Made by a program: the position numbers and the translations under genes. The notes beneath the pieces were generated by a model. That model saw nothing but the letters and a program-made list of their open reading frames with translations, was not told the DNA's origin and did not search any database. Positions 1 through 7,790 of a DNA stretch of 24,080 nucleotides are shown here, piece by piece; position 1 is the stretch's first letter, and every line of letters starts with the position of its first letter. Location: contig JBAUHN010000142.1 of NCBI GenBank assembly GCA_049680295.1, positions 1 to 24,080 on the forward strand, given 5' to 3'. Source of the stretch: JBAUHN01 sp049680295. Lineage in GTDB: Bacteria; Pseudomonadota; Alphaproteobacteria; Rhodobacterales; Rhodobacteraceae.

Positions 1-472
1 GGGTCGTTTGATTGCCGCTGATTACATGTCTCAGGTGCATTTGGCGAGGCAAGCCAATGATCCCGCTTGCGTATCGCCCATATTTGCCAAGATGGCTGGG
101 GGTCAGGTTGTCTGCATCAAACGTCAGGATCAAAACTTCGCCCGGTGCATATTGGGTGCTAAGGTGGGCCAGGGCATTTAAGGCGGAGCTGATAAAGGGC
201 CTGTCCGCCAGTGTTGCCAGATGATCTTGCCAGTAGGATAGGAATCCGCAGGATGTCACGATCAGATCGCCTTTGGCTTTGGCGATTGCGTCCTCAAATG
301 GCGCGATGTCGATCAGGTCCGGCCGGTGGCTGACGATATGCGCAACCGTGGCGCCGCGAACCCGGATGATTTCGACATCGCGGCAATAGGTCTCGGGGCA
401 ACCCACATCGCCCTGCACCCGCGGAAATCCGGTGTCGAGTTGCAAAACCGTTAGCGCGGGCGCCGGGGTCAT
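1..472 (-). CDS. Asp/Glu racemase-family protein, 3' part outside window
   Basis: The minus strand reads 157 codons from an ATG at 472 to the left edge without a stop, so the C-terminus is missing. The N-terminus contains LQLDTGFPRV, GDVGCPET and, at about residues 72-77, VTSCGF. A cysteine in that setting (C75) is typical of the first catalytic cysteine of the Asp/Glu/hydantoin racemase superfamily. The start codon overlaps the stop of the TRAP large subunit as ATGA (469-472), so it is the last visible gene of the TRAP operon and probably translationally coupled to it. The likely role is isomerisation or racemisation of the imported acid; that is inferred from the family and position. The second catalytic cysteine cannot be seen. 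Family assignment is fairly good, substrate unknown. Confidence 0.75.
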   Translation of the reverse strand, partial: MTPAPALTVLQLDTGFPRVQGDVGCPETYCRDVEIIRVRGATVAHIVSHRPDLIDIAPFEDAIAKAKGDLIVTSCGFLSYWQDHLATLADRPFISSALNALAHLSTQYAPGEVLILTFDADNLTPSHLGKYGRYASGIIGLPRQMHLRHVISGNQTT

Positions 473-1773
473 TTCTGGCGGATGTTTTCAGGCAGCCAGG
501 TCGCAAGCTGCGGGAAAGCGACAAGGATAACCACCATCAACAGCATCAGCCCGACCATCGGGATTGCCGTTTTCGAGATATAGCCGATTTCATGGCGCGT
601 CATCCCTTGCAAGACAAACAGGTTAAACCCGATGGGCGGCGTCACCTGGGCCATCTCGACAACCACGACGATAAATATGCCGAACCAGATAACGTCAATG
701 CCAGCTTGGCGGATCATCGGCTCAACGATGGCCATGGTCAGAACGACGGACGAAATGCCATCAAGAAACATGCCTAGGACAATGTAGAACAGGGTCAGCG
801 CCGCGATCAGGGTGATCGGCGACAGCTGCATCGCGTCGATCCAGGCGGCCAAGGCGCGCGGCAGGCCGGTGAACCCCATCGACAGTGACAAAAACGCAGC
901 CCCCATCAGGATCAATGCGATCATCGCCGAAGTGCGCGTCGCACCCATCAGGCTTTCAAAAAACGCCGTCATAGATAGCGAGCGTTGAAAGATCGCCAGC
1001 GTCAGTGCGCCTATGACACCCACGGCGGCGGCCTCGGTGGCGGTGGCCCAGCCGAAATACATCGACCCGATGACGGCGAAAACCAGCAACAGGACCGGCA
1101 CCAGAAAACGGCTTTCGGACATCATTTCACCTAAGCTCATCGACGGCTCGGCGGGGGGGCGTTCATGCGGGCGAATATAGTGCCAGGCGACGATGTAGGA
1201 CATAAACAGCGTGGCAAGAACAAGACCGGGGAAGATACCTGCCATAAACAGCTTGATAATGCTTTCATTGATCGAAACGCCATAGACGATCAAAGTCAGC
1301 GAAGGCGGGATCATCAGCCCCAGTGTCGCCGCCCCGGCAAGCGTTCCGACAATCATGTATTCAGGATATCCGCGTTTTCGCAATTCGGGAATCGACATCT
1401 TGCCAACCGTGGTCAGGGTCGCTGCTGATGAACCTGATACGGCTGCGAAAATCGTGCAGCCAGCGATATTGGTATGCAGCAACCCACCCGGCAGCCAGCG
1501 CATCCAAGGGGCCAGACCGCGGAACATGTCCTGGGATAATCGGGTCCTGTACAGGATCTCGCCCATCCATATGAACAGCGGCAAGGCGGTCAGCGTCCAA
1601 CTGCTGGCCCCGGTCCAGATTGTGGTGATCATCGCGTCACCCGCCGGGCGAGTGGTGAAAAGCTCCATACCCACCCAGGCGACGCCCATCAAGGCAAGGC
1701 CAATCCAAATCGACGATCCAAGCAGTGTGAACAGGACAAATAGAAAAACTATGGTGGCATAGGCTTCGGTCAT
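469..1773 (-). CDS. TRAP transporter large membrane subunit (DctM family)
   Basis: This 434-aa, very hydrophobic protein has the usual length and about 12 membrane segments of TRAP-T large permeases (DctM, about 425-440 aa). These proteins drive Na+- or H+-coupled uptake of organic acids across the inner membrane. Family-typical stretches include AAVSGSSAATLTTVGKMSIP near residue 115, GLMIPPSLTLIVYG after residue 150 and a C-terminal TPPIGFNLFV segment. It overlaps the small subunit gene by four bases (1770-1773) and the following racemase-family gene by four bases (469-472), so the three are probably made as one coupled unit. The substrate cannot be read from this subunit. Confidence 0.95.
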   Translation of the reverse strand: MTEAYATIVFLFVLFTLLGSSIWIGLALMGVAWVGMELFTTRPAGDAMITTIWTGASSWTLTALPLFIWMGEILYRTRLSQDMFRGLAPWMRWLPGGLLHTNIAGCTIFAAVSGSSAATLTTVGKMSIPELRKRGYPEYMIVGTLAGAATLGLMIPPSLTLIVYGVSINESIIKLFMAGIFPGLVLATLFMSYIVAWHYIRPHERPPAEPSMSLGEMMSESRFLVPVLLLVFAVIGSMYFGWATATEAAAVGVIGALTLAIFQRSLSMTAFFESLMGATRTSAMIALILMGAAFLSLSMGFTGLPRALAAWIDAMQLSPITLIAALTLFYIVLGMFLDGISSVVLTMAIVEPMIRQAGIDVIWFGIFIVVVVEMAQVTPPIGFNLFVLQGMTRHEIGYISKTAIPMVGLMLLMVVILVAFPQLATWLPENIRQK

Positions 1774-2483
1774 TCGACGGCCTCAGACACAATCGGATTC
1801 ACGCCGGTTACAAGCATTCGGAACAACGTGTCCCAAAGGGCTATGGCCAACAGCACTGTGCCAATCGACATCGCCAATTGCGGAATCCAAACCGGCGTAA
1901 AAACCAAAACGCCCGAGGTTTCCGACATGGCTGCACCCCATTCGCCGATGGCCCTGTTGGGTAGCGAAAACAGGGTCACCACCCAATCGGGGATTTGGTC
2001 CTGACCCTGGGTGCGATCATTCAGCATTTCGGAAAAGATATTTGCCTTGATCGCGTAGCGCGCGAAATATGTGGCAATCACGGCAGCGCCAAAAACGGCA
2101 AAAACATCCAGCCAGCGGCGCAGCAACCGGTGGGCGTTTAGCACAATCGACACCCGGATATGCGCGCCTCGGGTCATTGCATGGCTGAGGGCAAAAAATG
2201 ATGTGGCGGCCATGGCGTAGCCTGCGAATTCCGTGGTGCCTGGCAACGCAAACCCGGTCCAACGCGCGATCATCTGGGCGACGATCAGCAAAAGGATTGT
2301 CACCATAAAGCATGCCGCCAACGCGCCGCTTGCGAAATACACACCGTCTAACAGCCGCCACAGGGGGCGCAACCGGCGTTCCAGTCGCGGCCCGGCAATC
2401 AGACATGCCACAGCGATCAAACTGGGAAAAACAAACAGCCAGACCCATAATGGCAGGCCCAACACAGGTGACCAATCACGCAT
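1770..2483 (-). CDS. TRAP transporter small membrane subunit (DctQ family)
   Basis: This 237-aa membrane protein pairs with the large subunit in TRAP transporters. Four core helices are expected for DctQ. The stretch RLLDGVYFASGALAACFMVT begins the typical DctQ domain near residue 42, and ALPGTTEFAGYAMAATSFFA carries the usual conserved acidic residue in the second helix. The protein is longer than many DctQ proteins (often 160-200 aa) because an extra hydrophobic N-terminal helix (VWLFVFPSLIAVACLIAG) comes first. The ATG at 2483 has only a weak purine-rich leader. It follows the binding-protein gene after a 64-bp gap holding a strong hairpin, and its stop overlaps the large-subunit start. 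Confidence 0.9.
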   Translation of the reverse strand: MRDWSPVLGLPLWVWLFVFPSLIAVACLIAGPRLERRLRPLWRLLDGVYFASGALAACFMVTILLLIVAQMIARWTGFALPGTTEFAGYAMAATSFFALSHAMTRGAHIRVSIVLNAHRLLRRWLDVFAVFGAAVIATYFARYAIKANIFSEMLNDRTQGQDQIPDWVVTLFSLPNRAIGEWGAAMSETSGVLVFTPVWIPQLAMSIGTVLLAIALWDTLFRMLVTGVNPIVSEAVE

Positions 2484-2510
2484 TGAAATTTCTCATTTTT
2501 TGAAAAACGT

Positions 2511-2538
2511 GGCCAGCCCCATCGCCGCAGGGCTGGCC
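2511..2538 (-). terminator. Intercistronic stem-loop between TRAP dctP- and dctQ-like genes
   Basis: Perfect 9-bp arms, GGCCAGCCC (2511-2519) and GGGCTGGCC (2530-2538), enclose a 10-nt loop. On the transcribed minus strand the stem starts about 9 nt after the binding-protein stop and is followed by ACGTTTTTC, a short U-tract. It looks like an attenuating terminator or mRNA-stabilising hairpin. In TRAP operons such elements are thought to give more binding protein than membrane subunits; that role here is inferred. Confidence 0.75.
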
Positions 2539-2547
2539 GGAAAACGC

Positions 2548-3534
2548 TTAGTTGGCGTTATATGCGTCAAGAATGGCCTGACCATCGGCACCGGCCGTTG
2601 CCAGCCATTCTTCTTTCATTTTGGCACCAATTGTCTCAAGCTCAGCCAGAAAATCGGGGCCAGCATCGGTGACGGTCATGCCGTTCTTTTCCAATTCATC
2701 AAAATAGAAATCCGCCAGTTCGGCAGATTTGGCAGCACAGCTTGCACCGGTTTCATCTGCGGCGCGTTGCACCGCTGCCTGGGTATCGGCATCCAGGCCG
2801 TCCCAGACCTGAGTGTTCACCATGACATAGTTGCGCGGCAACCAAGCGTTCACTTTGTAGTAGTGGCTCAGATGCTCCCAGACTTTGCGGTCGTACCCTG
2901 TGGACCCGGATGAAATGAACGCCGAGGCCACGCCGGTAGCCAGCGCCTGGCTCAGTTCTGCGGCTTCGATCTGAACCGGGATCATGCCCAATTCTTCGGC
3001 AAATGTCGCGGTGGCAGAGTTATAGGACCGGAACTTGATGCCTTGAGTGTCCGCCGAAGACGCCACTTCTTTGTTGAAATAGAAACCCTGACCCGGCCAT
3101 GGGCATGTGTAAAGCGCCACCAAATTCAGGTCCGCCAGTTGTGCATTCACCGTGTCACGTGCGGCCTGCCAAAGTCGTTCGTTGTCTTCATAGCTGGTCG
3201 CGATAAACGGCAGGTTGTCCCAGCCCAGCAGCGGGGCTTCGTTGGCATGTGCAGACATGAACCGTTCGCCGATGGGCACCTGACCGGTTTGAATGGCCCG
3301 CTTGATGTCGCCACCGCCAAACAGTGATCCACCTGCGTGCACGGTGATGTCGATGGCACCGTCGGTATATTCGCGCACCTTGTCGGCAAAAACCACACCG
3401 TGTTCAGAGTGAAAATTCGTGGCGGCATAAGCCATCGGCATATCCCACGCCTGCGCGTGGCCGTCAGCAAAAGCCCCGCTTGCCATGAAACTGCCAACCA
3501 AAGTGGCGCAGGTCGTTTTGAAAATCGTTGTCAT
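2548..3534 (-). CDS. TRAP transporter periplasmic solute-binding protein (DctP family)
   Basis: A 328-aa protein with a Sec signal peptide (positive MTTIFK start, hydrophobic core, predicted cut after AFA at about residue 23) and a DctP/SBP_bac_7 fold. It captures the ligand in the periplasm and delivers it to the two membrane subunits downstream. GIKFRSYNS (about 165-173) contains the arginine (R169) that usually clamps the ligand carboxylate in this family, so a carboxylic acid is likely. The start is set at 3534 because GGGAGG lies about 7 nt upstream of that ATG; a TTG further upstream (3552) would place this ribosome site inside the gene. It is the first gene of the minus-strand operon. 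The exact substrate cannot be predicted; the divergent demethylation genes suggest a methylated amino acid or betaine. Confidence 0.93.
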   Translation of the reverse strand: MTTIFKTTCATLVGSFMASGAFADGHAQAWDMPMAYAATNFHSEHGVVFADKVREYTDGAIDITVHAGGSLFGGGDIKRAIQTGQVPIGERFMSAHANEAPLLGWDNLPFIATSYEDNERLWQAARDTVNAQLADLNLVALYTCPWPGQGFYFNKEVASSADTQGIKFRSYNSATATFAEELGMIPVQIEAAELSQALATGVASAFISSGSTGYDRKVWEHLSHYYKVNAWLPRNYVMVNTQVWDGLDADTQAAVQRAADETGASCAAKSAELADFYFDELEKNGMTVTDAGPDFLAELETIGAKMKEEWLATAGADGQAILDAYNAN

Positions 3535-3558
3535 GAATGCCCTCCCAGACAATTACGC

Positions 3559-3570
3559 TTTGCGCGCAAA
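3559..3570. promoter_or_regulatory. Perfect 12-bp palindrome upstream of TRAP operon
   Basis: TTTGCGCGCAAA is its own reverse complement and lies about 25 bp upstream of the binding-protein start codon, just before its ribosome-binding site. It could be an operator or a promoter-proximal element for the TRAP operon; no regulator can be assigned. Confidence 0.35.
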
Positions 3571-3759
3571 TTGTGTTGTCCGACCAACTGCCCTGCACGC
3601 AGTGTTAGCGTAGAAAGTGGTGGTCGGCTGCACCTCAACTCGACCCGTCTTGCTGCACGATGTCAAGCGACCGCCAAAGATTGCGCGTCGCATCGGTCGG
3701 TCCTTGGCTAAGGCATCGGGCAATCGCAAAAACCATTTTTCAGGCGCCAGTGGATTTTG

Positions 3760-3777
3760 CTGGACACATATGTCCAG
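3760..3777. promoter_or_regulatory. Inverted-repeat operator candidate 1
   Basis: CTGGACA-CATA-TGTCCAG has perfect 7-bp arms around a 4-bp centre. A second, near-identical element follows 32 bp downstream, centre to centre. The site ends 56 bp before the dehydrogenase start codon. The likeliest binder is the TetR-family protein encoded as third gene of the same operon, but a GntR- or IclR-type regulator elsewhere would also fit. Confidence 0.6.
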
Positions 3778-3791
3778 AGATGCGCAGAGTA

Positions 3792-3809
3792 TTGGACAGA
3801 GGTGTTCAG
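3792..3809. promoter_or_regulatory. Inverted-repeat operator candidate 2
   Basis: TTGGACA-GAGG-TGTTCAG repeats the TGGACA-N4-TGTYCA pattern of the element at 3760-3777 with one mismatch between the 6-bp inner arms. It lies just upstream of the AGGAGG ribosome-binding site (3821-3826). Two sites on nearly the same helix face (32 bp, about three turns) are typical of cooperative repressor binding. Confidence 0.55.
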
Positions 3810-3833
3810 AGCGGTCATTCAGGAGGTCAAGCC

Positions 3834-6239
3834 ATGAAAAGTCACTACCGGGTCGTAGTCATCGGGGGCGGTGTTGTGGGGGCATCGGTGCTTTATCACT
3901 TGGCCAAATTTGGCTGGAGCGATGTCTGTCTGGTTGAACGATCCGTGCTGACGGCGGGATCAAGCTGGCACGCAGCAGGTGGCATTCACGCACTGAACGC
4001 TGATCCGAATATCGCAGGGCTACAGGCTTATACCATTGATTTGCTGTCCGAGATTGAAAAGGAATCCGGTCAGTCGGTTGGCATGCACATGACCGGGGGC
4101 ATTACCCTTGCCGGCACACCTGACCGGTGGGAATGGCTGCAATCCACATACCGCACGTTTCAATCCATCGGGATTGATGATTGTCGCCTGATTACGCCCG
4201 AAGAAGCAGGCGAATTATGCCCAATCATGTCGACGGACGGCATTTTGGGCGGCATGTGGGCAGACCGCGAAGGCTATGTTGACACAACGGGCACCGTTCA
4301 CGCTTATGCCGGGGCTGCCAAGAAACGTGGCGCTGAAATTATTGAACACAACCGGGTGCTGGAGCTCAACCAAACCGCAGATGGCTGGCAGGTTGTTACC
4401 GAAAAAGGCACGATCACCTGCGAACATGTGGTCAACGCCGCAGGCCTGTGGGCCAAGCAGGTTGGACGTATGGCTGGCATCGAATTGCCGGTCTCACCGC
4501 TGAACCACCACTACCTAATTTCAGACACGATCCCCGGATTGGAAGAGATCGACTTTGAGGTGCCGATGACTGTGGACCTCGAAGGGTTCACCTATATGCG
4601 GCAGGATCAAAAGGGGATCCTGCTGGGAATTTACGAGGTTGATCACCAACACTGGATGATGGACGGCGCACCGTGGGAATACGGATTCGAGCTGCAACAA
4701 GAAGACACCGACCGAATTGAGCGCGAGCTGATCTTGGGGTTTGAACGCTATCCGGCCCTACAAGAGGTCGGCGTCAAAACATGGGTCAACGGCGCGTTTA
4801 CCTTTTCCCCCGACGGCAATCCTTTGGTTGGTCCGGTGCGTGGCAAGCCGGGGTATTGGTGTGCCTGTGCGGTGATGGCCGGGTTCTTGCAGGGCGGCGG
4901 TGTTGGCAAATCACTGGCCGAATGGATGATCCACGGCGAACCTGAGGCGGATGTTTTCGGGATGGATGTTGCGCGTTACGGGGACTACGCGCAGAACAAA
5001 CGCTTCATCAAGGAAACCACCGGGCAGTTCTACACGCGCCGCTTTGTGATGACCTATCCGAACGAACAATTGCCCGCAGGTCGACCGCTCAAGATGTCGC
5101 CTGCCTATTCGGACATGACGGCGGCGGGGTGCCGTTGGGGCGCCAGCTATGGGCTGGAGGTTCCGTTGTACTTTGCACCAGACGGGTTTGAAGAAACGCC
5201 ATCTCTCAAGCGCTCCAATGCGTTTGATATCGTCGCCAAAGAATGCAAGGCGGCCCGCGAAACAGTGGGGCTGCTGGACATCTCGGGGTTCTCTCGGTTC
5301 GAGGTGTCAGGCGCCGGAGCAGAACGCTGGTTGAACAGAATAATGGCATCGAAATTGCCCGCAGCAGGCCGCGCCCGCTTGGCGCCGATGCTGTCTTCTG
5401 AAGGTAAGATGAAAGGTGACTTGACCGTTTTCAATTGGGGGGATGGAACCTGGTGGGTCATGGGCAGCTATTACTTGCGCGACTGGCACATGCGCTGGTT
5501 CCATGATCACATGGACGGCAATGTCACGCTGAATGACAGATCAGATGCAACCGTTGGATTTAGCCTGTCCGGCCCTAACAGCCGAAAATTGCTTGAAAAA
5601 TTGACAGATGGTCCAATAGCAGACCTGCCCTTTATGGGCTGCGGTGAATTTGACGTCGGGTTGATCCGGGCCAAAGTTGGGCGGCTGTCGGTGGCGGGGG
5701 AGCTTGGCTATGAAATCCACTGCGCGGCGTCAGAACACGCAGGTCTCAGACAGCTCCTAGTCGAGGCGGGGCAAGATCTCGGGCTGCGAGAGACCGGTTT
5801 CAATGCCTTGCTGAGCCTGCGTCTGGAAAAAAGCTTTGGCATCTGGAGCGCCGAGTTCACCCAAGCCTATACAGCGGCGCAAACCGGGATGGATCGCTGG
5901 ATTGACTGGACCAAGGGCGACTTTATTGGCCGTGATGCGGCTTTGGCAGAGCGTGATGGGTCGGGGCCGGATCAAATCGTTGTGCCGATTGAGGTCGACG
6001 CCCAGGATGCAGACGCCAGCGGGTATGAACCGATCTGGAAGGGCGGCAAAATGGTCGGCTTTGTGACTTCAGGCGGATATGGCCACACGCTGGGAAAATC
6101 GCTGGCTATGGCGATGGTGGACCGCGATGCCGCAGCTGTCGGGTCTGAACTGACGGTCCACATCGTCGGTGTTGAGCGGTCTGCAAAAGTAATTGACGCG
6201 TCCCCTTATGATCCGTTCGGCAAAGCGATGAGAGGTTAG
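3834..6239 (+). CDS. FAD-dependent GcvT-fused dehydrogenase (dimethylglycine/sarcosine dehydrogenase-like)
   Basis: This 801-aa protein has an N-terminal DAO/FAD domain (about 1-365), a linker domain, a GcvT aminomethyltransferase-like folate domain (from about 430) and a GcvT C-terminal domain (from about 710). VVVIGGGVVGAS (7-18) is the FAD-binding loop, and LTAGSSWHAAGG (39-50) contains H46, the position covalently bound to FAD in dimethylglycine and sarcosine dehydrogenases. GELGYEIH is typical of the folate-binding half. Such enzymes oxidise an N-methyl group and pass the one-carbon unit to tetrahydrofolate. The start at 3834 is chosen for AGGAGG 7 nt upstream; an upstream in-frame extension (from 3660) lacks family homology and would swallow the candidate operators. 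It is 6 bp from the methyltransferase gene. Dimethylglycine, sarcosine or another N-methyl amino acid is possible. Confidence 0.92.
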   Translation: MKSHYRVVVIGGGVVGASVLYHLAKFGWSDVCLVERSVLTAGSSWHAAGGIHALNADPNIAGLQAYTIDLLSEIEKESGQSVGMHMTGGITLAGTPDRWEWLQSTYRTFQSIGIDDCRLITPEEAGELCPIMSTDGILGGMWADREGYVDTTGTVHAYAGAAKKRGAEIIEHNRVLELNQTADGWQVVTEKGTITCEHVVNAAGLWAKQVGRMAGIELPVSPLNHHYLISDTIPGLEEIDFEVPMTVDLEGFTYMRQDQKGILLGIYEVDHQHWMMDGAPWEYGFELQQEDTDRIERELILGFERYPALQEVGVKTWVNGAFTFSPDGNPLVGPVRGKPGYWCACAVMAGFLQGGGVGKSLAEWMIHGEPEADVFGMDVARYGDYAQNKRFIKETTGQFYTRRFVMTYPNEQLPAGRPLKMSPAYSDMTAAGCRWGASYGLEVPLYFAPDGFEETPSLKRSNAFDIVAKECKAARETVGLLDISGFSRFEVSGAGAERWLNRIMASKLPAAGRARLAPMLSSEGKMKGDLTVFNWGDGTWWVMGSYYLRDWHMRWFHDHMDGNVTLNDRSDATVGFSLSGPNSRKLLEKLTDGPIADLPFMGCGEFDVGLIRAKVGRLSVAGELGYEIHCAASEHAGLRQLLVEAGQDLGLRETGFNALLSLRLEKSFGIWSAEFTQAYTAAQTGMDRWIDWTKGDFIGRDAALAERDGSGPDQIVVPIEVDAQDADASGYEPIWKGGKMVGFVTSGGYGHTLGKSLAMAMVDRDAAAVGSELTVHIVGVERSAKVIDASPYDPFGKAMRG

Positions 6240-6245
6240 CGGCGG

Positions 6246-7787
6246 GTGGCGGAAGACGCACCCAAGGGACGCCGGACAAACAGGCGGCGGGGCACGCCGG
6301 CACCTTCGTCACGGCAGGTGGACTACCACAGGCTGAAAAATCCGTTCCCACCGATGGATGTGTTTTCGTCCGACCAAATAGGGGACATGCACGAAACCTC
6401 ATTGCGATTGCTTGAGGACCTGGGCGTCAAAGTGTTGTTGGCCGAGGCACGCAGCACTTTTGCAGTCGCAGGCGCGCGCGTCGATGAGGCCACGCAGATG
6501 GTCTATATCGGCCGCGAAATCGTAAATGCCGCTGTCAAAACGGCACCTAAATCAATCACCGGCCGGGGCGGTATCCGCGACAAGGATATCCTGCTGGAAC
6601 TGGGCAGCCTGAATTTTCAACCCGGTGCCGGCGCACCTCATGCGACCGATCTGGAACGCCGGCGCAGGCCGGGACGGGGTACGGATTTTCGCGAATTGGT
6701 ACAACTGACGGATCATTTTGATGTCTTTTCGATGCTGCCGCCTTTGATTGAGCCGCAGGACATTCCAACGCATATCCGGCATTACTTTACGTTAGAGGCC
6801 CAATTGACGCTGAGCCAAAAGTTCCCTTTCGTGTTTTCGCGCGGCACGCCGCAGGTGACCGAAAGCTTTGAAATGTTGCAGGATTTTCGGGGTGTTTCGG
6901 ACGATGAATTCGCCGCCAATCCGCATTGCTACACGATTATCAACACCAACAGTCCGCGCACGTTGGATATCCCGATGGCGCAGGGGTTGATTGATTTTGC
7001 CAGGGCCGGGCAGGTGTCAATCGTCACGCCGTTCACGCTGATGGGGGCGATGGCACCGATAACCGTCGCCGGGGCCATCACCCTTAGCCATGCCGAAGCA
7101 TTGGCCGCAATCACCCTGACACAATTGATCCGGCCGGGTGCGCCTGTATGCTACGGCACTTTTACCTCGAATGTTGATATGCGGTCGGGGGCGCCGGCTT
7201 TTGGCACGCCGTCGCATTTTCAGGCGTCACTGGCCGCAGGTCAACTGGCGCGGATGTTGGGGCTGCCCTGGCGGTCGGCGGCGGGGTCTGCCTCAAACCT
7301 GAACGATGTGCAGGCCGCCAATGAAAACCAGTTCGGACTATGGGGCTGTCTGATGGCGGGCGCGACAGTGGTCATTCATTCTGCCGGTTGGATCGAAGGC
7401 GGGTTGACCGTTTCATATGAAAAACTGGTCACAGATGCTGAGGTGCTGAATATGGTGGCAGAGCTATGTGCAGGAGGAAAAGCCGGACCAGATGAGATCG
7501 GCTATGACGCGTTAAGCGAAGTTGACCCAAGCGGCCATTTCTTTGCGACCGCTCAGACAATGGCGCGGTACAACACCGAATTTTATGAACCCGTTGTGCA
7601 TGATTACGCGAATTTCGGCACATGGACGGACCGTGGGTCCAAAGACGCCTCTGCCCGCGCGACAGAAGTTTGGAAAGGCATATTGGCGGCTGACAAGCGC
7701 CCTGATCTGGATGTAGATCGCGTGGACGGCCTGCGGGCTTATATAGAAAAGCGTTCGCTTGCGGGCGGCGCACCGCCAGAAAGCTGA
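6246..7787 (+). CDS. MttB-family (trimethylamine/betaine) methyltransferase, non-pyrrolysine type
   Basis: A 513-aa protein of the MttB family (about 480-520 aa), whose members transfer a methyl group from a quaternary or tertiary amine to a corrinoid cofactor. The reading frame is uninterrupted, with no in-frame amber codon, so it belongs to the non-pyrrolysine branch that includes glycine betaine methyltransferase MtgB, not to true trimethylamine MttB. A basic, probably disordered N-terminus (KGRRTNRRRG) precedes the barrel domain. The GTG start is 7 bases after the last base of the preceding gene, with AGAGG upstream, so the two are co-transcribed and probably act on successive methyl groups of one substrate. 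No corrinoid protein or methylcorrinoid:folate methyltransferase is visible nearby. The substrate is unknown; a betaine is my inference. Confidence 0.88.
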   Translation: MAEDAPKGRRTNRRRGTPAPSSRQVDYHRLKNPFPPMDVFSSDQIGDMHETSLRLLEDLGVKVLLAEARSTFAVAGARVDEATQMVYIGREIVNAAVKTAPKSITGRGGIRDKDILLELGSLNFQPGAGAPHATDLERRRRPGRGTDFRELVQLTDHFDVFSMLPPLIEPQDIPTHIRHYFTLEAQLTLSQKFPFVFSRGTPQVTESFEMLQDFRGVSDDEFAANPHCYTIINTNSPRTLDIPMAQGLIDFARAGQVSIVTPFTLMGAMAPITVAGAITLSHAEALAAITLTQLIRPGAPVCYGTFTSNVDMRSGAPAFGTPSHFQASLAAGQLARMLGLPWRSAAGSASNLNDVQAANENQFGLWGCLMAGATVVIHSAGWIEGGLTVSYEKLVTDAEVLNMVAELCAGGKAGPDEIGYDALSEVDPSGHFFATAQTMARYNTEFYEPVVHDYANFGTWTDRGSKDASARATEVWKGILAADKRPDLDVDRVDGLRAYIEKRSLAGGAPPES

Positions 7788-7790
7788 CAG

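Larger units (their letters stand above)
3535..3833. promoter_or_regulatory. Divergent control region, TRAP operon / dehydrogenase operon
   Basis: This 299-bp stretch holds no convincing gene. It separates two divergent operons and contains a perfect palindrome near the TRAP gene (3559-3570), two related inverted repeats near the dehydrogenase gene (3760-3809), and a widely spaced inverted pair CCGACCA (3580-3586) and TGGTCGG (3621-3627). I could not place convincing -35/-10 pairs for either side. The arrangement suggests shared regulation of transport and catabolism. Confidence 0.6.

Noticed and set aside
2233..2913. Plus-strand open frame of 226 codons across the TRAP genes
   Set aside because: It spans the hairpin and intergenic gap antisense to two clear TRAP genes and has no recognisable domain.
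3660..3833. In-frame N-terminal extension of the GcvT-fused dehydrogenase
   Set aside because: The extension has no family homology and covers the candidate operators; the ATG at 3834 has a good AGGAGG site and begins directly with the FAD-binding strand.
6246..7787. Pyrrolysine-containing MttB
   Set aside because: The frame runs the full family length with no internal TAG, so it is the non-pyrrolysine type.
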